DNA from: QVMM01 sp047030855
Lineage (GTDB): Bacteria; Bacteroidota; Bacteroidia; Bacteroidales; Dysgonomonadaceae
Length of the DNA stretch: 64,000 nucleotides
Direction: 5' to 3'
Assembly: GCA_047030855.1 (NCBI GenBank)
Contig: JBKYIJ010000008.1
Coordinates: 744,001 to 808,000 of the forward strand
The notes under the pieces were generated by a model. The model saw only the letters and a program-made list of their open reading frames with translations, did not search any database and was not told where the DNA came from. This document shows, one piece after another, positions 37,779-46,701 of the stretch. Position 1 is the stretch's first letter, and each line of letters begins with the position of its first letter. The translations under genes and the position numbers were made by a program.

Positions 37779-38465
37779 TTAAGCTCTATGTCTGGATGAT
37801 AATACAGGACTGTTTGCCAGATAAGTTTCATTGGCAGAATAGATAAAAAGCAAAGTCCCGTTTTTTATTGTATTTATGATAGGAATGTTCAATTCACGAG
37901 GTAGTGCAGGACATCCGAAACTCCGCCCCAAACGTCCCGACGAAGCGATAAAAGAACGGCTGCAGTAATCAGCTCCATGCATGACGATTGCACGCGCTTT
38001 GGCGTTATCATTTATCCCTTTTTCAAGTCCGTCTAAAATAAGGGAATATCCGTTTTTGCCGATATAGGTGTTTTCCGTCACGTAAAACCCTAAGGAGCTT
38101 TGATGTGACTCATTCGTATTGGAAAAAGAGGTGGCATAATTTTCTCCGCTGTTTTTCCCGTGTGCAACAAGGGACGAATACAAAAGTTTCTTATGCTTCA
38201 AGTCCAGCACAAAAAGACGTTTCTCGGTAGACGGTTTCGTGAAATCAATTACGGTAATAATATCTTTATTCCGAACGTTAATTTTCTCGTAACCGGACAT
38301 TGCCTGTTCAAAAGCATCGAAACTGACAATTCCGTCCAAATTCATATCGTCGAATAAAGCCTTTTCGGGCGACGGCTGACCGGGTGTTACGACAGGTTCG
38401 TCACCTTCTGGCATACTGTTGAAAGGTAGAATAAACAACAACAGGCAAATTAAAATCTTCTGCAT
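37779..38465 (-). CDS. Murein L,D-transpeptidase catalytic domain (YkuD_2) protein
   Basis: The 228-residue protein has a signal peptide (about 1-18). After a helical lead (FDAFEQAMSGYEKINVRNKDIITVIDF, about 50-76) comes the YkuD_2 domain: KRLFVLDLKHKKLLYSSLVAHGK (about 82-104), AIVMHGADYCSRSF (about 160-173) and GRLGRSFGCPALP (about 177-189), which holds the catalytic His and Cys. Such proteins are thought to act on peptidoglycan cross-links or anchors in the periplasm. Its neighbour on the same strand (38585) belongs to the classic YkuD family, so the two form a local cell-wall pair. Confidence 0.87.
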   Translation of the reverse strand: MQKILICLLLFILPFNSMPEGDEPVVTPGQPSPEKALFDDMNLDGIVSFDAFEQAMSGYEKINVRNKDIITVIDFTKPSTEKRLFVLDLKHKKLLYSSLVAHGKNSGENYATSFSNTNESHQSSLGFYVTENTYIGKNGYSLILDGLEKGINDNAKARAIVMHGADYCSRSFIASSGRLGRSFGCPALPRELNIPIINTIKNGTLLFIYSANETYLANSPVLSSRHRA

Positions 38466-38491
38466 ATAATCAAAAACATTGAAAGTACAGA

Positions 38492-38499
38492 CAAAATTA
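38492..38499 (-). promoter_or_regulatory. -7 promoter box for the YkuD_2 gene
   Basis: The minus strand reads TAATTTTG here, a perfect TAnnTTTG, 27 nt upstream of the ATG at 38465. The -33 element is poor (TTG at 22 nt). Confidence 0.45.
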
Positions 38500-38584
38500 A
38501 TAATAGATACAGATATTGTATCAATCTCAATATTAAGAAATTATAATATTAACTTAAAATTGTGTGAATAGAGATAAAACAGGA

Positions 38585-39592
38585 TTAATCTATAACAAAA
38601 ACAATAGTCTGAAACGTCGGAGCCCAGTCAAAAACAAATTTTGCATGCGAAGTCGCATTCCGCACGCACATATGCGATCGGGGAGTAGTCCCGAGAGACG
38701 GGCTAAATTCAATCATTTCGGTTCTCGGAAGCGCGACAGGCACTCCGTGTATATACGCCCCGTTAGTGAAACGGCTGGCATAAGGCGCATAACCCGCCAC
38801 TTCGGACGATCCGTCATGAAGATAAACCATTTTCACCCTCTTTTCCTGCACGACATACATCCCCACGGGCGTTTCCTGTGCGTATGGCGGTTTGTGCCTC
38901 CCTGTCGTGGCAGGGTTCATACTTCTCACGATCCAAACGGAATCGGCATATTCAAGCGTAGTTATGTTCTGATTGGTTACATCCACGAACACTGCTTTTT
39001 TGAAGGAAACCGTGTCCCCGATTGGTTTTATATATCGTTGAGGAACAAGCCACTCGCTGCTCAGATCCACAATCTTTACTTTCATAAGATCGGCACTATC
39101 CGAAAGCAGTTTTACCAGTGAGCCGTCCCTGCCGTATAATTCAGGAGTAACCGAATCCGTCAACAAATAAAGGGGCACTGACTGGTAACGTTCCGTTCCC
39201 AACGAATCGGAAATTCGCGTGTAGGCATTTCGATGGAAATTTTTCACCAAAGGAGCTTCCTTATTTCTGTTTTTATAGTTTTGCAATATGCCCCAATCGG
39301 CAGGTTCCCGCTGCATATTCTCGAGGAAAGCAAGGCGTTCTTTTATCTTGTCCCACTGAAAAACGCGTGTCGTATCTTTATACGGATAGGTATCTTCAAG
39401 AGTGTGCTGATCATAGAGCAGCTCTTTTTTTATAATAATATCTTCAGCCGACACAGTGTCTATCACCGCTTGTTTTTCAACGCCGGATGAATCTTTTTTT
39501 TCGGCTTGTTCAACCGATTCCGAATTTTTCTTGTCGATACATGAATTAAGAAATGCCAAATACAGAAAAGCAAACAGAAGACTTTGTTTCAT
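38585..39592 (-). CDS. L,D-transpeptidase (YkuD) family lipoprotein
   Basis: The 335-residue protein has a lipoprotein signal (FLYLAFLNSC, Cys18) followed by I-D-K-K and a Glu/Ser-rich linker. The catalytic domain is C-terminal: VFVDVTNQNITTLEYAD (about 206-222), ETPVGMYVVQEKRVKM, GAYIHGVPVALPR (about 282-294) and TPRSHMCVRNATSHAKFVFDW (about 305-325). The His in IHG and the Cys in SHMCVR are the expected active-site residues. It probably forms 3-3 cross-links or attaches proteins in the periplasm. It ends 119 nt before the YkuD_2 gene. Confidence 0.86.
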   Translation of the reverse strand: MKQSLLFAFLYLAFLNSCIDKKNSESVEQAEKKDSSGVEKQAVIDTVSAEDIIIKKELLYDQHTLEDTYPYKDTTRVFQWDKIKERLAFLENMQREPADWGILQNYKNRNKEAPLVKNFHRNAYTRISDSLGTERYQSVPLYLLTDSVTPELYGRDGSLVKLLSDSADLMKVKIVDLSSEWLVPQRYIKPIGDTVSFKKAVFVDVTNQNITTLEYADSVWIVRSMNPATTGRHKPPYAQETPVGMYVVQEKRVKMVYLHDGSSEVAGYAPYASRFTNGAYIHGVPVALPRTEMIEFSPSLGTTPRSHMCVRNATSHAKFVFDWAPTFQTIVFVID

Positions 39593-39730
39593 TACAATTT
39601 TTTCAAAAAAACAGTCAAGCGATTAACATGCTTAACTTTTAATAATAAAATATAATTTATGTCTTAAACGCTCTGATTACAGACTTTGTTTTCGGGAAAG
39701 TTAAATTATGAAGAAAAGTTTGTGTTTCTA

Positions 39731-39776
39731 AAAAATAAGAGCCGCCTTATAATCCAAAGACAGCTCTTGTTTTTCT
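39731..39776 (-). terminator. rpsO terminator
   Basis: On the minus strand, AAGAGC at about 39771 pairs with GCTCTT at about 39737, with partial pairing inside (GTCTTTGG against CGCC-type arm) and a downstream T-run, seen as AAAAAAT on the plus strand at 39730-39736. It lies just beyond the rpsO stop. The rest of 39593-39730 holds no recognisable element. Confidence 0.55.
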
Positions 39777-39789
39777 TTGTACCAAAAAA

Positions 39790-40059
39790 TTATTTTCTGA
39801 TACCTAATTCTTTAATGATGGTACGATATCTTTCAATATCTGTTTTGATAAGATAATCAAGCAAACGGCGACGTTTACCAACCAACATTTTCAAAGATCT
39901 TTCCGTGTTATAATCTTTATGATTTGACTTCAAATGTTCAGTCAAATGCGAAATACGGTACGAAAACAATGCAATCTGAGCTTCAGCTGAGCCAGTATCA
40001 GTGTTAGACTTTCCGTATTTTGCAAAGATTTCTTGCTTCTTAGCAGCGTCTAAATACAT
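39790..40059 (-). CDS. rpsO: 30S ribosomal protein S15
   Basis: The 89-residue protein has the S15 pattern: GKSNTDTGSAEAQIALFSYRISHLTEHLKSNHKDYNTERSLKMLVGKRRRLLDYL. It binds 16S rRNA early in 30S assembly. It is monocistronic, with its own promoter (40095-40126) and terminator, and divergent from dnaG. Confidence 0.98.
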   Translation of the reverse strand: MYLDAAKKQEIFAKYGKSNTDTGSAEAQIALFSYRISHLTEHLKSNHKDYNTERSLKMLVGKRRRLLDYLIKTDIERYRTIIKELGIRK

Positions 40060-40094
40060 AATTGTTTGTTTATAATTTTATTAAAATCGGTTCG

Positions 40095-40126
40095 CAAAGA
40101 TATAAGTTATTTTTTTGACAGCCAAA
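40095..40126 (-). promoter_or_regulatory. rpsO promoter
   Basis: The minus strand has TATCTTTG (plus 40095-40102) as -7 box and TTTG (40123-40126) as -33 box with 20 nt between. This fits the Bacteroidetes consensus well. Confidence 0.7.
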
Positions 40127-40161
40127 TAATAAAATAACACAAATAAATATTTTTTAATTCG

Positions 40162-40169
40162 TAACTTTG
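40162..40169 (+). promoter_or_regulatory. -7 promoter box for dnaG
   Basis: TAACTTTG matches TAnnTTTG. It is only 14 nt before the dnaG ATG, so the leader would be very short. No -33 TTTG is seen. Confidence 0.5.
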
Positions 40170-40183
40170 TTCACCTGTAAAAA

Positions 40184-42229
40184 ATGATAGATCAATACAC
40201 CATAGGACGGATTATGGACGCCGCACAGATTGTTGATGTGGTATCCGATTTTGTTACGCTTAAGAAAAGAGGCGTCAACTACGTTGGGTTATGTCCTTTC
40301 CATTCGGACAAACACCCGTCGTTTTATGTTTCCCCATCAAAGAATATCTGCAAATGCTTTTCATGTGGAGAGGGCGGTACTGCCGTTCACTTCATAATGA
40401 AGCATGAGCAACTTTCGTATGTCGAAGCATTGAAATACCTTGCAAAGAAGTACAATATAGAGGTTGAGGAAAAAGAACTGACCGAAGAAGAACAAGCCGC
40501 TTATAACGAACGCGAAAGCCTTTTTATCCTGAATGACTTTGCAAGAACGTATTTCGAAAATACGCTGCACAACAATCTGGAAGGGAAAACCGTCGGGTTA
40601 AGCTACTTCAAAGAACGCGGGTTCAGGGACGACATTGTCTGTAAATTCCAATTAGGATACAGCCTCGAACAAAAAGACGCGTTCACGCAAGATGCTTTAA
40701 AGAGCGGATATAAGAAGGAATACCTTGTAAAAACAGGGTTGACGATAGAGGGTGATAACAATTTTCTGATCGATCGTTTTCGAGGCAGGGTAATGTTTCC
40801 CGTCCATACCCTTTCGGGTAAAGTCATCGCATTTGGAGGGAGGATATTAAAGAAAGCCGAAAACACGGGAAAATATATCAACTCGCCCGAAAGCGAAATC
40901 TATCATAAGAGCGATGTCCTTTACGGCTTATATTTCGCAAAGCAGGCGATAACCAAAAATGATTGCTGCTATTTGGTAGAAGGATATACCGACGTAATCT
41001 CAATGCATCAGGCAGGGATCGAAAACGTAGTAGCCTCTTCAGGCACGGCGCTCACTCAATCCCAGATAAGGCTTATACACCGATTCAGCAAGAACGTAAC
41101 GGTGATATACGACGGAGACGCGGCAGGAATAAAAGCCGCATTGCGAGGAATCGATCTTCTGCTGGAAGAAGGAATGAATATAAAAGTCATTCTGCTGCCC
41201 GACGGAGAAGATCCCGATTCTTTTGCAAAAAAGCAAAATGCACAAAGCCTCACCAATTACATTAAAGAACATGAAGTCGATTTTATCAGATTTAAAACCC
41301 AGCTTCTTTTGAACGATGCTGGAAACGATCCGATAAAAAGGGCGAATCTGATTACAGACATTGTAAACAGTATTTCGGTAATTCCCGACAACATCATACG
41401 TGCCGTATATATCCGTGATTGCAGCATCCTAATGGATATAAGCGAAAAAATCCTCACGGCGGAAGTTTCGAAAAAACGCTTGGCACATTTGGAGAAACTT
41501 CCCGCAAGGACACAGGTACAGGAAAGGGAAACTCTCTTAAATGCGAGTGCAAATACTTCTTCCGAAAAAAAAACAGTAAAGAAGAACATTGTAGACAAGC
41601 ACGAAAAAGCAGTCCTTTATTACCTTGTCCGTTATGGAAACGAAAGGCTTTTCCAGAAAGAAGAACCCGAAGAAGATAACTTAAGCAATAAAAAGCCGAA
41701 GCAACAAATAGAAGAGGATACAACCACCGTACTCGAATATATAAAATTCGATCTGGAACGTGACGGGCTTCTTTTCCAGAACCCTTTATACAGGCAGATG
41801 CTCGAAGAGGCATTTGCGCAGGTTGACGACGCTAATTTTGTTCCCAGCCGCTATTTTCTTTCACACCAGAATCAGCATATAAGTAAAATCGCAGCCGACA
41901 TACTTGAAGACAGATACGAACTGAGCAAACTGCACATCAAACAGTTTGGCGAAAATGCAAAAAAAGAAGACACGCCGCTCAACGAAATACGGCAACTGGC
42001 AACTTCTGTCCCACTCGTTCTGACCGAACTAAAAAACGCATACATACTGCAAAGCATAAAAGAAATAACGCAACAGATCATACAAAAACAGGAAGAAGGC
42101 GACATGGACGGCGTTATGGAACTGATAAAACAGTTAAAAGAACTCGACGGAATAAAAAAAAGCCCTTGCCAAAGCATCGGGCGAACAGATAATACTCCGG
42201 TGGTAATTATAAATAATGCGAAGTTATGA
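40184..42229 (+). CDS. dnaG: DNA primase
   Basis: The 681-residue protein makes RNA primers for replication. The zinc finger has C37, H40, C58 and C61 (GLCPFHSDKHPSF and CKCFSCGEGG). The core has YINSPESEIYHKSDVLYGL, and the TOPRIM domain carries the Glu of VEGYTDVISM (E266) and the Asp pair of VIYDGDAAGIKAA (about 307-319). The C-terminal third is Glu/Lys-rich and is the less conserved helicase-binding part. The stop codon overlaps the next ATG (ATGA at 42226), indicating translational coupling to the small exported protein. Confidence 0.97.
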   Translation: MIDQYTIGRIMDAAQIVDVVSDFVTLKKRGVNYVGLCPFHSDKHPSFYVSPSKNICKCFSCGEGGTAVHFIMKHEQLSYVEALKYLAKKYNIEVEEKELTEEEQAAYNERESLFILNDFARTYFENTLHNNLEGKTVGLSYFKERGFRDDIVCKFQLGYSLEQKDAFTQDALKSGYKKEYLVKTGLTIEGDNNFLIDRFRGRVMFPVHTLSGKVIAFGGRILKKAENTGKYINSPESEIYHKSDVLYGLYFAKQAITKNDCCYLVEGYTDVISMHQAGIENVVASSGTALTQSQIRLIHRFSKNVTVIYDGDAAGIKAALRGIDLLLEEGMNIKVILLPDGEDPDSFAKKQNAQSLTNYIKEHEVDFIRFKTQLLLNDAGNDPIKRANLITDIVNSISVIPDNIIRAVYIRDCSILMDISEKILTAEVSKKRLAHLEKLPARTQVQERETLLNASANTSSEKKTVKKNIVDKHEKAVLYYLVRYGNERLFQKEEPEEDNLSNKKPKQQIEEDTTTVLEYIKFDLERDGLLFQNPLYRQMLEEAFAQVDDANFVPSRYFLSHQNQHISKIAADILEDRYELSKLHIKQFGENAKKEDTPLNEIRQLATSVPLVLTELKNAYILQSIKEITQQIIQKQEEGDMDGVMELIKQLKELDGIKKSPCQSIGRTDNTPVVIINNAKL

Positions 42230-43060
42230 AAGGGGAAAAATCAACTATGTTTGTTTTTACTGTTCCTGCTAAGCATTACTTCCCGTAATGTTTCGGGGAA
42301 AGATAAAGAAATTTTCCTGCCTATAAAAATCACTTTCACTAACGAATACAAACCTGAAAGAAACTCCGTCGAAATATTTGAATATGACGATCAAAACCGC
42401 TTGACATCATACGAGATGAACGTTATAGATACTACTTATTATTCAAAACTAATGTTTTACTACGACAATAGCGGAAAACTGATAAAAGTGGACAGAAAAT
42501 ATCGCCCACACGCCAAACGCAGTTATGAATACATAATAAAATATGAGACTGACAACAAGGTCGAGATAGCCACCGAGTCGGGAATGCAATTCGGGGCAGG
42601 CGTCTCTTTCAACACAGATTACTACATACTCGATAACAAAGGACGTGCGGAAGTTGCATTATTGGAAGATCCCCAAGGATCGCGCAACAGCATATTCTTC
42701 AAATATAACAATGAGGGAAACCTGTCGGAAATCGAAGGAAGTTCTACCAGAACAAAATACTCCTACGGAAACAAAAAGGCGATATTCAAAGATGTAGCCA
42801 CATCAAATTGGGTGATGCACTACTTCATAAATTTCTGGTTTGATTATATATATAACAATGTTATTGAAGAGCGTGAGCAAACTTATTCACGGCTGGCAAG
42901 TGAAGGTGAGGATAATCCTCTTTTTAAAATAAAAATTACGGATTGCAAATATAACGAAGCAGATTATCCGACATCTTATGTCAGAGAAGTTAAAACTTTT
43001 TTAAGTCCGATACCGGAAAAATATTATCTTACAATCGAATACAAAAAGACAGTTCGGTAA
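42226..43060 (+). CDS. Exported YD-repeat-like protein of unknown function, frameshift near the start
   Basis: An open frame from TTG 42251 gives 269 residues, but the likely start is ATG 42226, which overlaps the dnaG stop. With one G fewer in GGGG at 42232-42235 (or one A fewer in the following A5) the protein opens MKGKNQLCLFLLFLLSITS, a proper signal peptide, and has 277 residues. The mature part shows irregular YD-type repeats (EYDDQNRLTSYE, YYDNSGKLIKVD, YNNEGNLSEIEG), reminiscent of RHS/YD or DUF4595-like proteins of Bacteroidetes. No enzyme motif is seen. The function is unknown; export to the periplasm is likely. Confidence 0.65.
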
Positions 43061-43123
43061 GAGCCCGCATCTTATTAGCATAAGATTTCATCTATAATAA
43101 AAAAACGGTTATATCTTTTGTGC

Positions 43124-43131
43124 TATTTTTG
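43124..43131 (+). promoter_or_regulatory. -7 promoter box for ispG
   Basis: TATTTTTG fits TAnnTTTG and lies 20 nt before the ispG ATG. A small hairpin (ATCTTAT/ATAAGAT, 43069-43086) between the two genes could end the dnaG transcript weakly. Confidence 0.4.
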
Positions 43132-43151
43132 TATCGGTTAAAATAAAAACA

Positions 43152-45002
43152 ATGGATTACTTTAATTATAAAAGACGTAAATCGTCCGTTACTCAAATAG
43201 GAAACACTCCTGTCGGCGGAGAAAATCCTATCCGTATTCAGTCGATGACCAACACTGACACCAACAATACGGGAGCAAGTGCAGAACAGACTATCCGTAT
43301 AATCGAGGCAGGAGCTGACTATGTGCGATTGACGGCACAAGGCGTTAGAGAAGCAGAAAATTTAAAGAATATAAAGGAAGAAGTCGTAAAGAAAGGATAT
43401 GAAACTCCATTGATTGCCGATATTCACTTCAATCCGAGAGCTGCGGAAGCTGCCGCCAAATACGTTGAAAAAGTCAGGATAAACCCGGGAAATTTTGTTG
43501 ACAAGCAAAAAAAATTCGAAACCTTTGAATATACTGACGAAGAATATAACCGCGAAATTGAAAAGATAAAAGATAAATTGATCCCGTTGCTTAACATCTG
43601 CAAAGAGCACCACACAGCTTTACGCATAGGGGTCAATCACGGTTCGTTGTCCGATCGCATTATGAGCCGATATGGCGATACGCCCGAAGGAATGGTTGAA
43701 TCGTGCATGGAATTTCTTCGAATCTGCGTTGCGGAAGATTTTACGGATATTGTCATTTCCATAAAGGCATCGAATACGATTGTGATGACAAAAACAGTCA
43801 GGCTACTGATTTCAGCACTGGAAAAAGAAAACCTTTACTTTCCTTTACATCTGGGAGTAACAGAAGCCGGCGACGGAGAAGACGGACGCATAAAATCGGC
43901 TGTCGGGATAGGTTCGCTTTTAGCGGACGGCATTGGCGATACCATTCGTGTTTCGTTAAGCGAAGATCCCGAAGTAGAAGTTCCCGTAGCAAAAAAACTT
44001 GTTGACTACATTGCAAAAAGGAAAGATCATCCTGAGATTAAGGCTACGCTCAATGCATCCTTCTCTCCTTATTCGACAGACAGGAGAGAGACAAGGGCTG
44101 TAAAAAATATCGGAGGAGATCAAATCCCTGTTGTCATATCAGACAGATCAAAGGGCAACTTTGAGTTCAATCCACATTTCCTGCCCGATTATATTTATGC
44201 AGGACAAGAATTGCCCGAAAAAGCACCTAAAGCAATACCTGCAATCATCGACGCTAAATTCTGGAAAGGAGAAAAAAACACTTTCCCGCTTTTTACGGCA
44301 GAGAATTATGCGGAATTAAACTATTGCGATGCTGAAATAAAATTCCTTGAACTTGAATATTCCGATCTGAATGCTGAAATAATTTCCATAATAGTAAAAG
44401 ATCAGAAGATTGTACTGATAGCTACATCCAAACATATAAACCCTGTCGGCGAACTGAGAGCTTTTATTCATACCTTAATGAATGAAGGTTGTGATGTTCC
44501 CGTTATTTTTAAGTTAGAATACAACGAAAACAACCCCGAAGATATACAACTGAAATCGGGAGCAGATTTCGGAACGCTTCTTTTGGATGGTTTCGGGAAC
44601 GGAATATCAATAAGCAATGGCGGAAATATTCCACAAAAAGATATCGACATGTACACGTTCGGCATTTTGCAGGCGGCAAGGGTTCGTACAAGCAAGACGG
44701 AATATATTTCATGTCCAAGTTGCGGAAGAACGTTATTCGATCTGCAAACTACCGTTGCGCGAATAAAACAAGCGACATCGCACCTTAAACACCTGAAAAT
44801 AGGAGTAATGGGCTGCATTGTCAACGGACCCGGGGAAATGGCGGATGCTGATTACGGATATGTAGGGGCAGAAAGAGGGAAAGTCACCCTCTATAAGAAA
44901 AAAGAAGCTATCGAGAAAAACATACCGTCTGAACAGGCTGTTGAAAGACTGATTCAGTTAATAAAAAATAACGGGGACTGGGTAGAGCCTGAAAATAAAT
45001 AA
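43152..45002 (+). CDS. ispG: 4-hydroxy-3-methylbut-2-enyl diphosphate synthase (flavodoxin), long form
   Basis: The 616-residue enzyme makes HMBPP in the MEP isoprenoid pathway. The N-terminal TIM barrel has NPIRIQSMTNTDTNN, GADYVRLTAQGVREAEN and LIADIHFNP. The 4Fe-4S ligands C521 and C524 (SCPSCGRT) and C555 (GCIVNGPGE) are present, followed by the conserved Glu. The long insertion between barrel and cluster domain (about residues 290-490) is usual for the Bacteroidetes/Chlamydia/plant type and explains the length over 360-400-residue enzymes. The methyltransferase-like gene follows 19 nt later. Confidence 0.97.
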   Translation: MDYFNYKRRKSSVTQIGNTPVGGENPIRIQSMTNTDTNNTGASAEQTIRIIEAGADYVRLTAQGVREAENLKNIKEEVVKKGYETPLIADIHFNPRAAEAAAKYVEKVRINPGNFVDKQKKFETFEYTDEEYNREIEKIKDKLIPLLNICKEHHTALRIGVNHGSLSDRIMSRYGDTPEGMVESCMEFLRICVAEDFTDIVISIKASNTIVMTKTVRLLISALEKENLYFPLHLGVTEAGDGEDGRIKSAVGIGSLLADGIGDTIRVSLSEDPEVEVPVAKKLVDYIAKRKDHPEIKATLNASFSPYSTDRRETRAVKNIGGDQIPVVISDRSKGNFEFNPHFLPDYIYAGQELPEKAPKAIPAIIDAKFWKGEKNTFPLFTAENYAELNYCDAEIKFLELEYSDLNAEIISIIVKDQKIVLIATSKHINPVGELRAFIHTLMNEGCDVPVIFKLEYNENNPEDIQLKSGADFGTLLLDGFGNGISISNGGNIPQKDIDMYTFGILQAARVRTSKTEYISCPSCGRTLFDLQTTVARIKQATSHLKHLKIGVMGCIVNGPGEMADADYGYVGAERGKVTLYKKKEAIEKNIPSEQAVERLIQLIKNNGDWVEPENK

Positions 45003-45021
45003 AAACGCCTCACAGCTGTTT

Positions 45022-45705
45022 ATGCCCAAAATATACAGAATATCAAAAGCAGGATTACGCCTTTACTATAAAGTCAGGCATCACAGGGGGCACGGAATAC
45101 ACTCGCCTTTCGTTTATAATCTGATAACAAGGGTTATAGAAGAAAAACTTTTGTACTACAAATACAAGGATATACAGGAAACGGTTTACAACTGTCAGGA
45201 AATAAACAAAAAGGTTACTAAATACGATTTATTGTCTTTCCGGTTAGTCAATTATTTCAACCCCGTGAATATTCTCGAATTAGGTGCAGGTTATGGAATA
45301 AATGCCTTATGCCTCACGGCTCCTTCGGGTAAAATAAACTGTACGTCAGTGGAGTTATCCCCCAAAAGAGCGGAAATAGCCAAACTTCTGCTTAAAGGCT
45401 GGAACGGGAATATAAAGCTATACACTCAAAAAGACTTTCCTTTAGAAGAAAAAACGGATTGCGTGTACATCAATCTCAACTATTATTTTCCTGATATAGA
45501 ATCGTTAATGGCATGCCTATTCAAACATACTCACGAAGAATCTTTTCTGATAATAAAAGGAATCCGAACAAATAAAAGGAATTATTTGTTATGGATGCAG
45601 TTAAGAAAGTCAGAGAAAACAACAGTTTCACTTGATCTCTACCATGAAGGGATATTGTTTTTCAACCCCAAGCTGTATAAGCGGAATTATAAAATAAGTT
45701 TTTAG
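45022..45705 (+). CDS. Class I SAM-dependent methyltransferase-like protein
   Basis: The 227-residue protein begins MPKIYRISKAGLRLYYKVRHHRGHGIHSPFVY, a conserved basic leader of a small Bacteroidetes family. The Rossmann motif I is visible at about 91-103 (ILELGAGYGINAL), followed by a TSVELSPKRAEIAK acidic-loop motif (about 112-125). The target (RNA, protein or small molecule) cannot be told. It lies between ispG and the adenosyltransferase gene with short gaps (19 nt and 7 nt) and is probably co-transcribed. Confidence 0.72.
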   Translation: MPKIYRISKAGLRLYYKVRHHRGHGIHSPFVYNLITRVIEEKLLYYKYKDIQETVYNCQEINKKVTKYDLLSFRLVNYFNPVNILELGAGYGINALCLTAPSGKINCTSVELSPKRAEIAKLLLKGWNGNIKLYTQKDFPLEEKTDCVYINLNYYFPDIESLMACLFKHTHEESFLIIKGIRTNKRNYLLWMQLRKSEKTTVSLDLYHEGILFFNPKLYKRNYKISF

Positions 45706-45712
45706 AACGGAA

Positions 45713-46264
45713 ATGAAAAAGAGTAAAATCTATACAAAAACAGGTGATAAAGGGACAACTTCACTGGTAGGCGGAACAAGGGTAGAAAAATCTCATGTCC
45801 GGTTGGATGCTTACGGAACGATTGATGAACTTAATTCTTTCGTAGGATTTTTAGCATGCGTCATTTCGGACGAACACGATCATGAAACATTGTCTTTCAT
45901 CCAGCATCGCCTTTTTACGGTAGGATCATACTTGGCAACCGAAACGGAAGCCATTTCGCCGAAAGCTGCCAGCATAATAAAAGACAGTGACATCGCTCTG
46001 CTCGAATCGGAGATGGACAGGATGGACAGTGAGTTGCCTCAATTAAAACAATTCGTCTTGCCGGGAGGAAGCGAATCCGCATCGAGGGCGCATATATGCC
46101 GCTCGATATGCCGAAGAGCGGAACGCTGCATTTATAAAGTAAAAGAAAAATATCCCGTTGACGAGCAAACGCTCAGGTTTGTAAATCGCCTGTCGGATTA
46201 TTTCTTTCTGTTAGCCAGAAAAGAGAGTAACAGAGACGGAAGTGAAATATTTTGGAAACAATAG
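45713..46264 (+). CDS. PduO-type ATP:cob(I)alamin adenosyltransferase
   Basis: The 183-residue protein begins KIYTKTGDKGTTSLVGGTRV, the N-terminal ATP-binding motif of the PduO/MMAB family, and has LDAYGTIDELNSFVGF, FVLPGGSESASRAHICRSICRRAER (about 116-140, with the Arg/Cys-rich active region) and FVNRLSDYFFLLAR near the end. It makes adenosylcobalamin for B12-dependent enzymes such as methylmalonyl-CoA mutase, common in propionate-forming Bacteroidales. It is not linked to a pdu operon here. Confidence 0.93.
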   Translation: MKKSKIYTKTGDKGTTSLVGGTRVEKSHVRLDAYGTIDELNSFVGFLACVISDEHDHETLSFIQHRLFTVGSYLATETEAISPKAASIIKDSDIALLESEMDRMDSELPQLKQFVLPGGSESASRAHICRSICRRAERCIYKVKEKYPVDEQTLRFVNRLSDYFFLLARKESNRDGSEIFWKQ

Positions 46265-46294
46265 TTGCCAGTATCAAATATTATTCTATTTTTG
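46265..46294 (+). promoter_or_regulatory. Promoter of the small DUF2795 gene
   Basis: TTG (46265-46267) and TATTTTTG (46287-46294) are separated by 19 nt, a good -33/-7 pair. The start would be near 46301, 35 nt before ATG 46336. Confidence 0.65.
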
Positions 46295-46335
46295 CGGAAA
46301 TTTTTAAGGATACAAAACTATCAAAAATTATAAAT

Positions 46336-46557
46336 ATGTATTGGACACTGGAACTAGCATCTAAATTGGAAGACGCACCATGGCCTGCAACAAAAGATGA
46401 GTTGATTGATTACGCTCAACGTTCGGGTGCACCTCTTGAAGTAATTGAAAATTTACAAGAACTTGAAGATGAAGGAGAAATATACGACACAATCGAGGAT
46501 ATCTGGCCGGATTATCCGAGCAAGGAAGATTTCTTCTTTAACGAAGACGAATATTAA
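46336..46557 (+). CDS. Small acidic DUF2795 protein
   Basis: ATG 46336 (MYWTLELASKLEDAPWP) gives 73 residues. This start is preferred because it lies just after the promoter at 46265-46294, whereas the upstream in-frame extension would run into the adenosyltransferase stop. The sequence PWPATKDELIDYAQRSGAPLEVIENLQELEDEGEIYDTIEDIWPDYPS is a recognised Bacteroidetes DUF2795-type module. It is very acidic, with a pI far below neutral by composition. The function is unknown. Confidence 0.85.
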   Translation: MYWTLELASKLEDAPWPATKDELIDYAQRSGAPLEVIENLQELEDEGEIYDTIEDIWPDYPSKEDFFFNEDEY

Positions 46558-46577
46558 TTTTAAAAAATACTTCAAAG

Positions 46578-46608
46578 AAGATCGGGCGTAAAGTTCCGAT
46601 CTTTTTTA
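46578..46608 (+). terminator. Rho-independent terminator after the DUF2795 gene
   Basis: AAGATCGG (46578-46585) pairs with CCGATCTT (46596-46603), and TTTT follows within the run up to 46607. Confidence 0.8.
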
Positions 46609-46701
46609 TTAAAATAAATATTATCAAAAGCTTACAATCAACTCAGGAAATTTATATACTTTCGTATATTATTTAACATCAACATAATCGGCAGTACATA
46701 T

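Noticed and set aside
38290..38370. Possible EF-hand calcium loop (DDMNLDGIVSFDAF) in the YkuD_2 protein
   Set aside because: The stretch aligns better with the usual helical lead of Bacteroidetes YkuD_2 proteins, where a similar sequence occurs without an EF-hand. Probably a chance match.
45713..46264. Link between the PduO-type adenosyltransferase and rhamnose fermentation through 1,2-propanediol
   Set aside because: The gene is 12 kb from the rha set and sits among housekeeping genes. No diol dehydratase or microcompartment gene is present, so it more likely serves methylmalonyl-CoA mutase.
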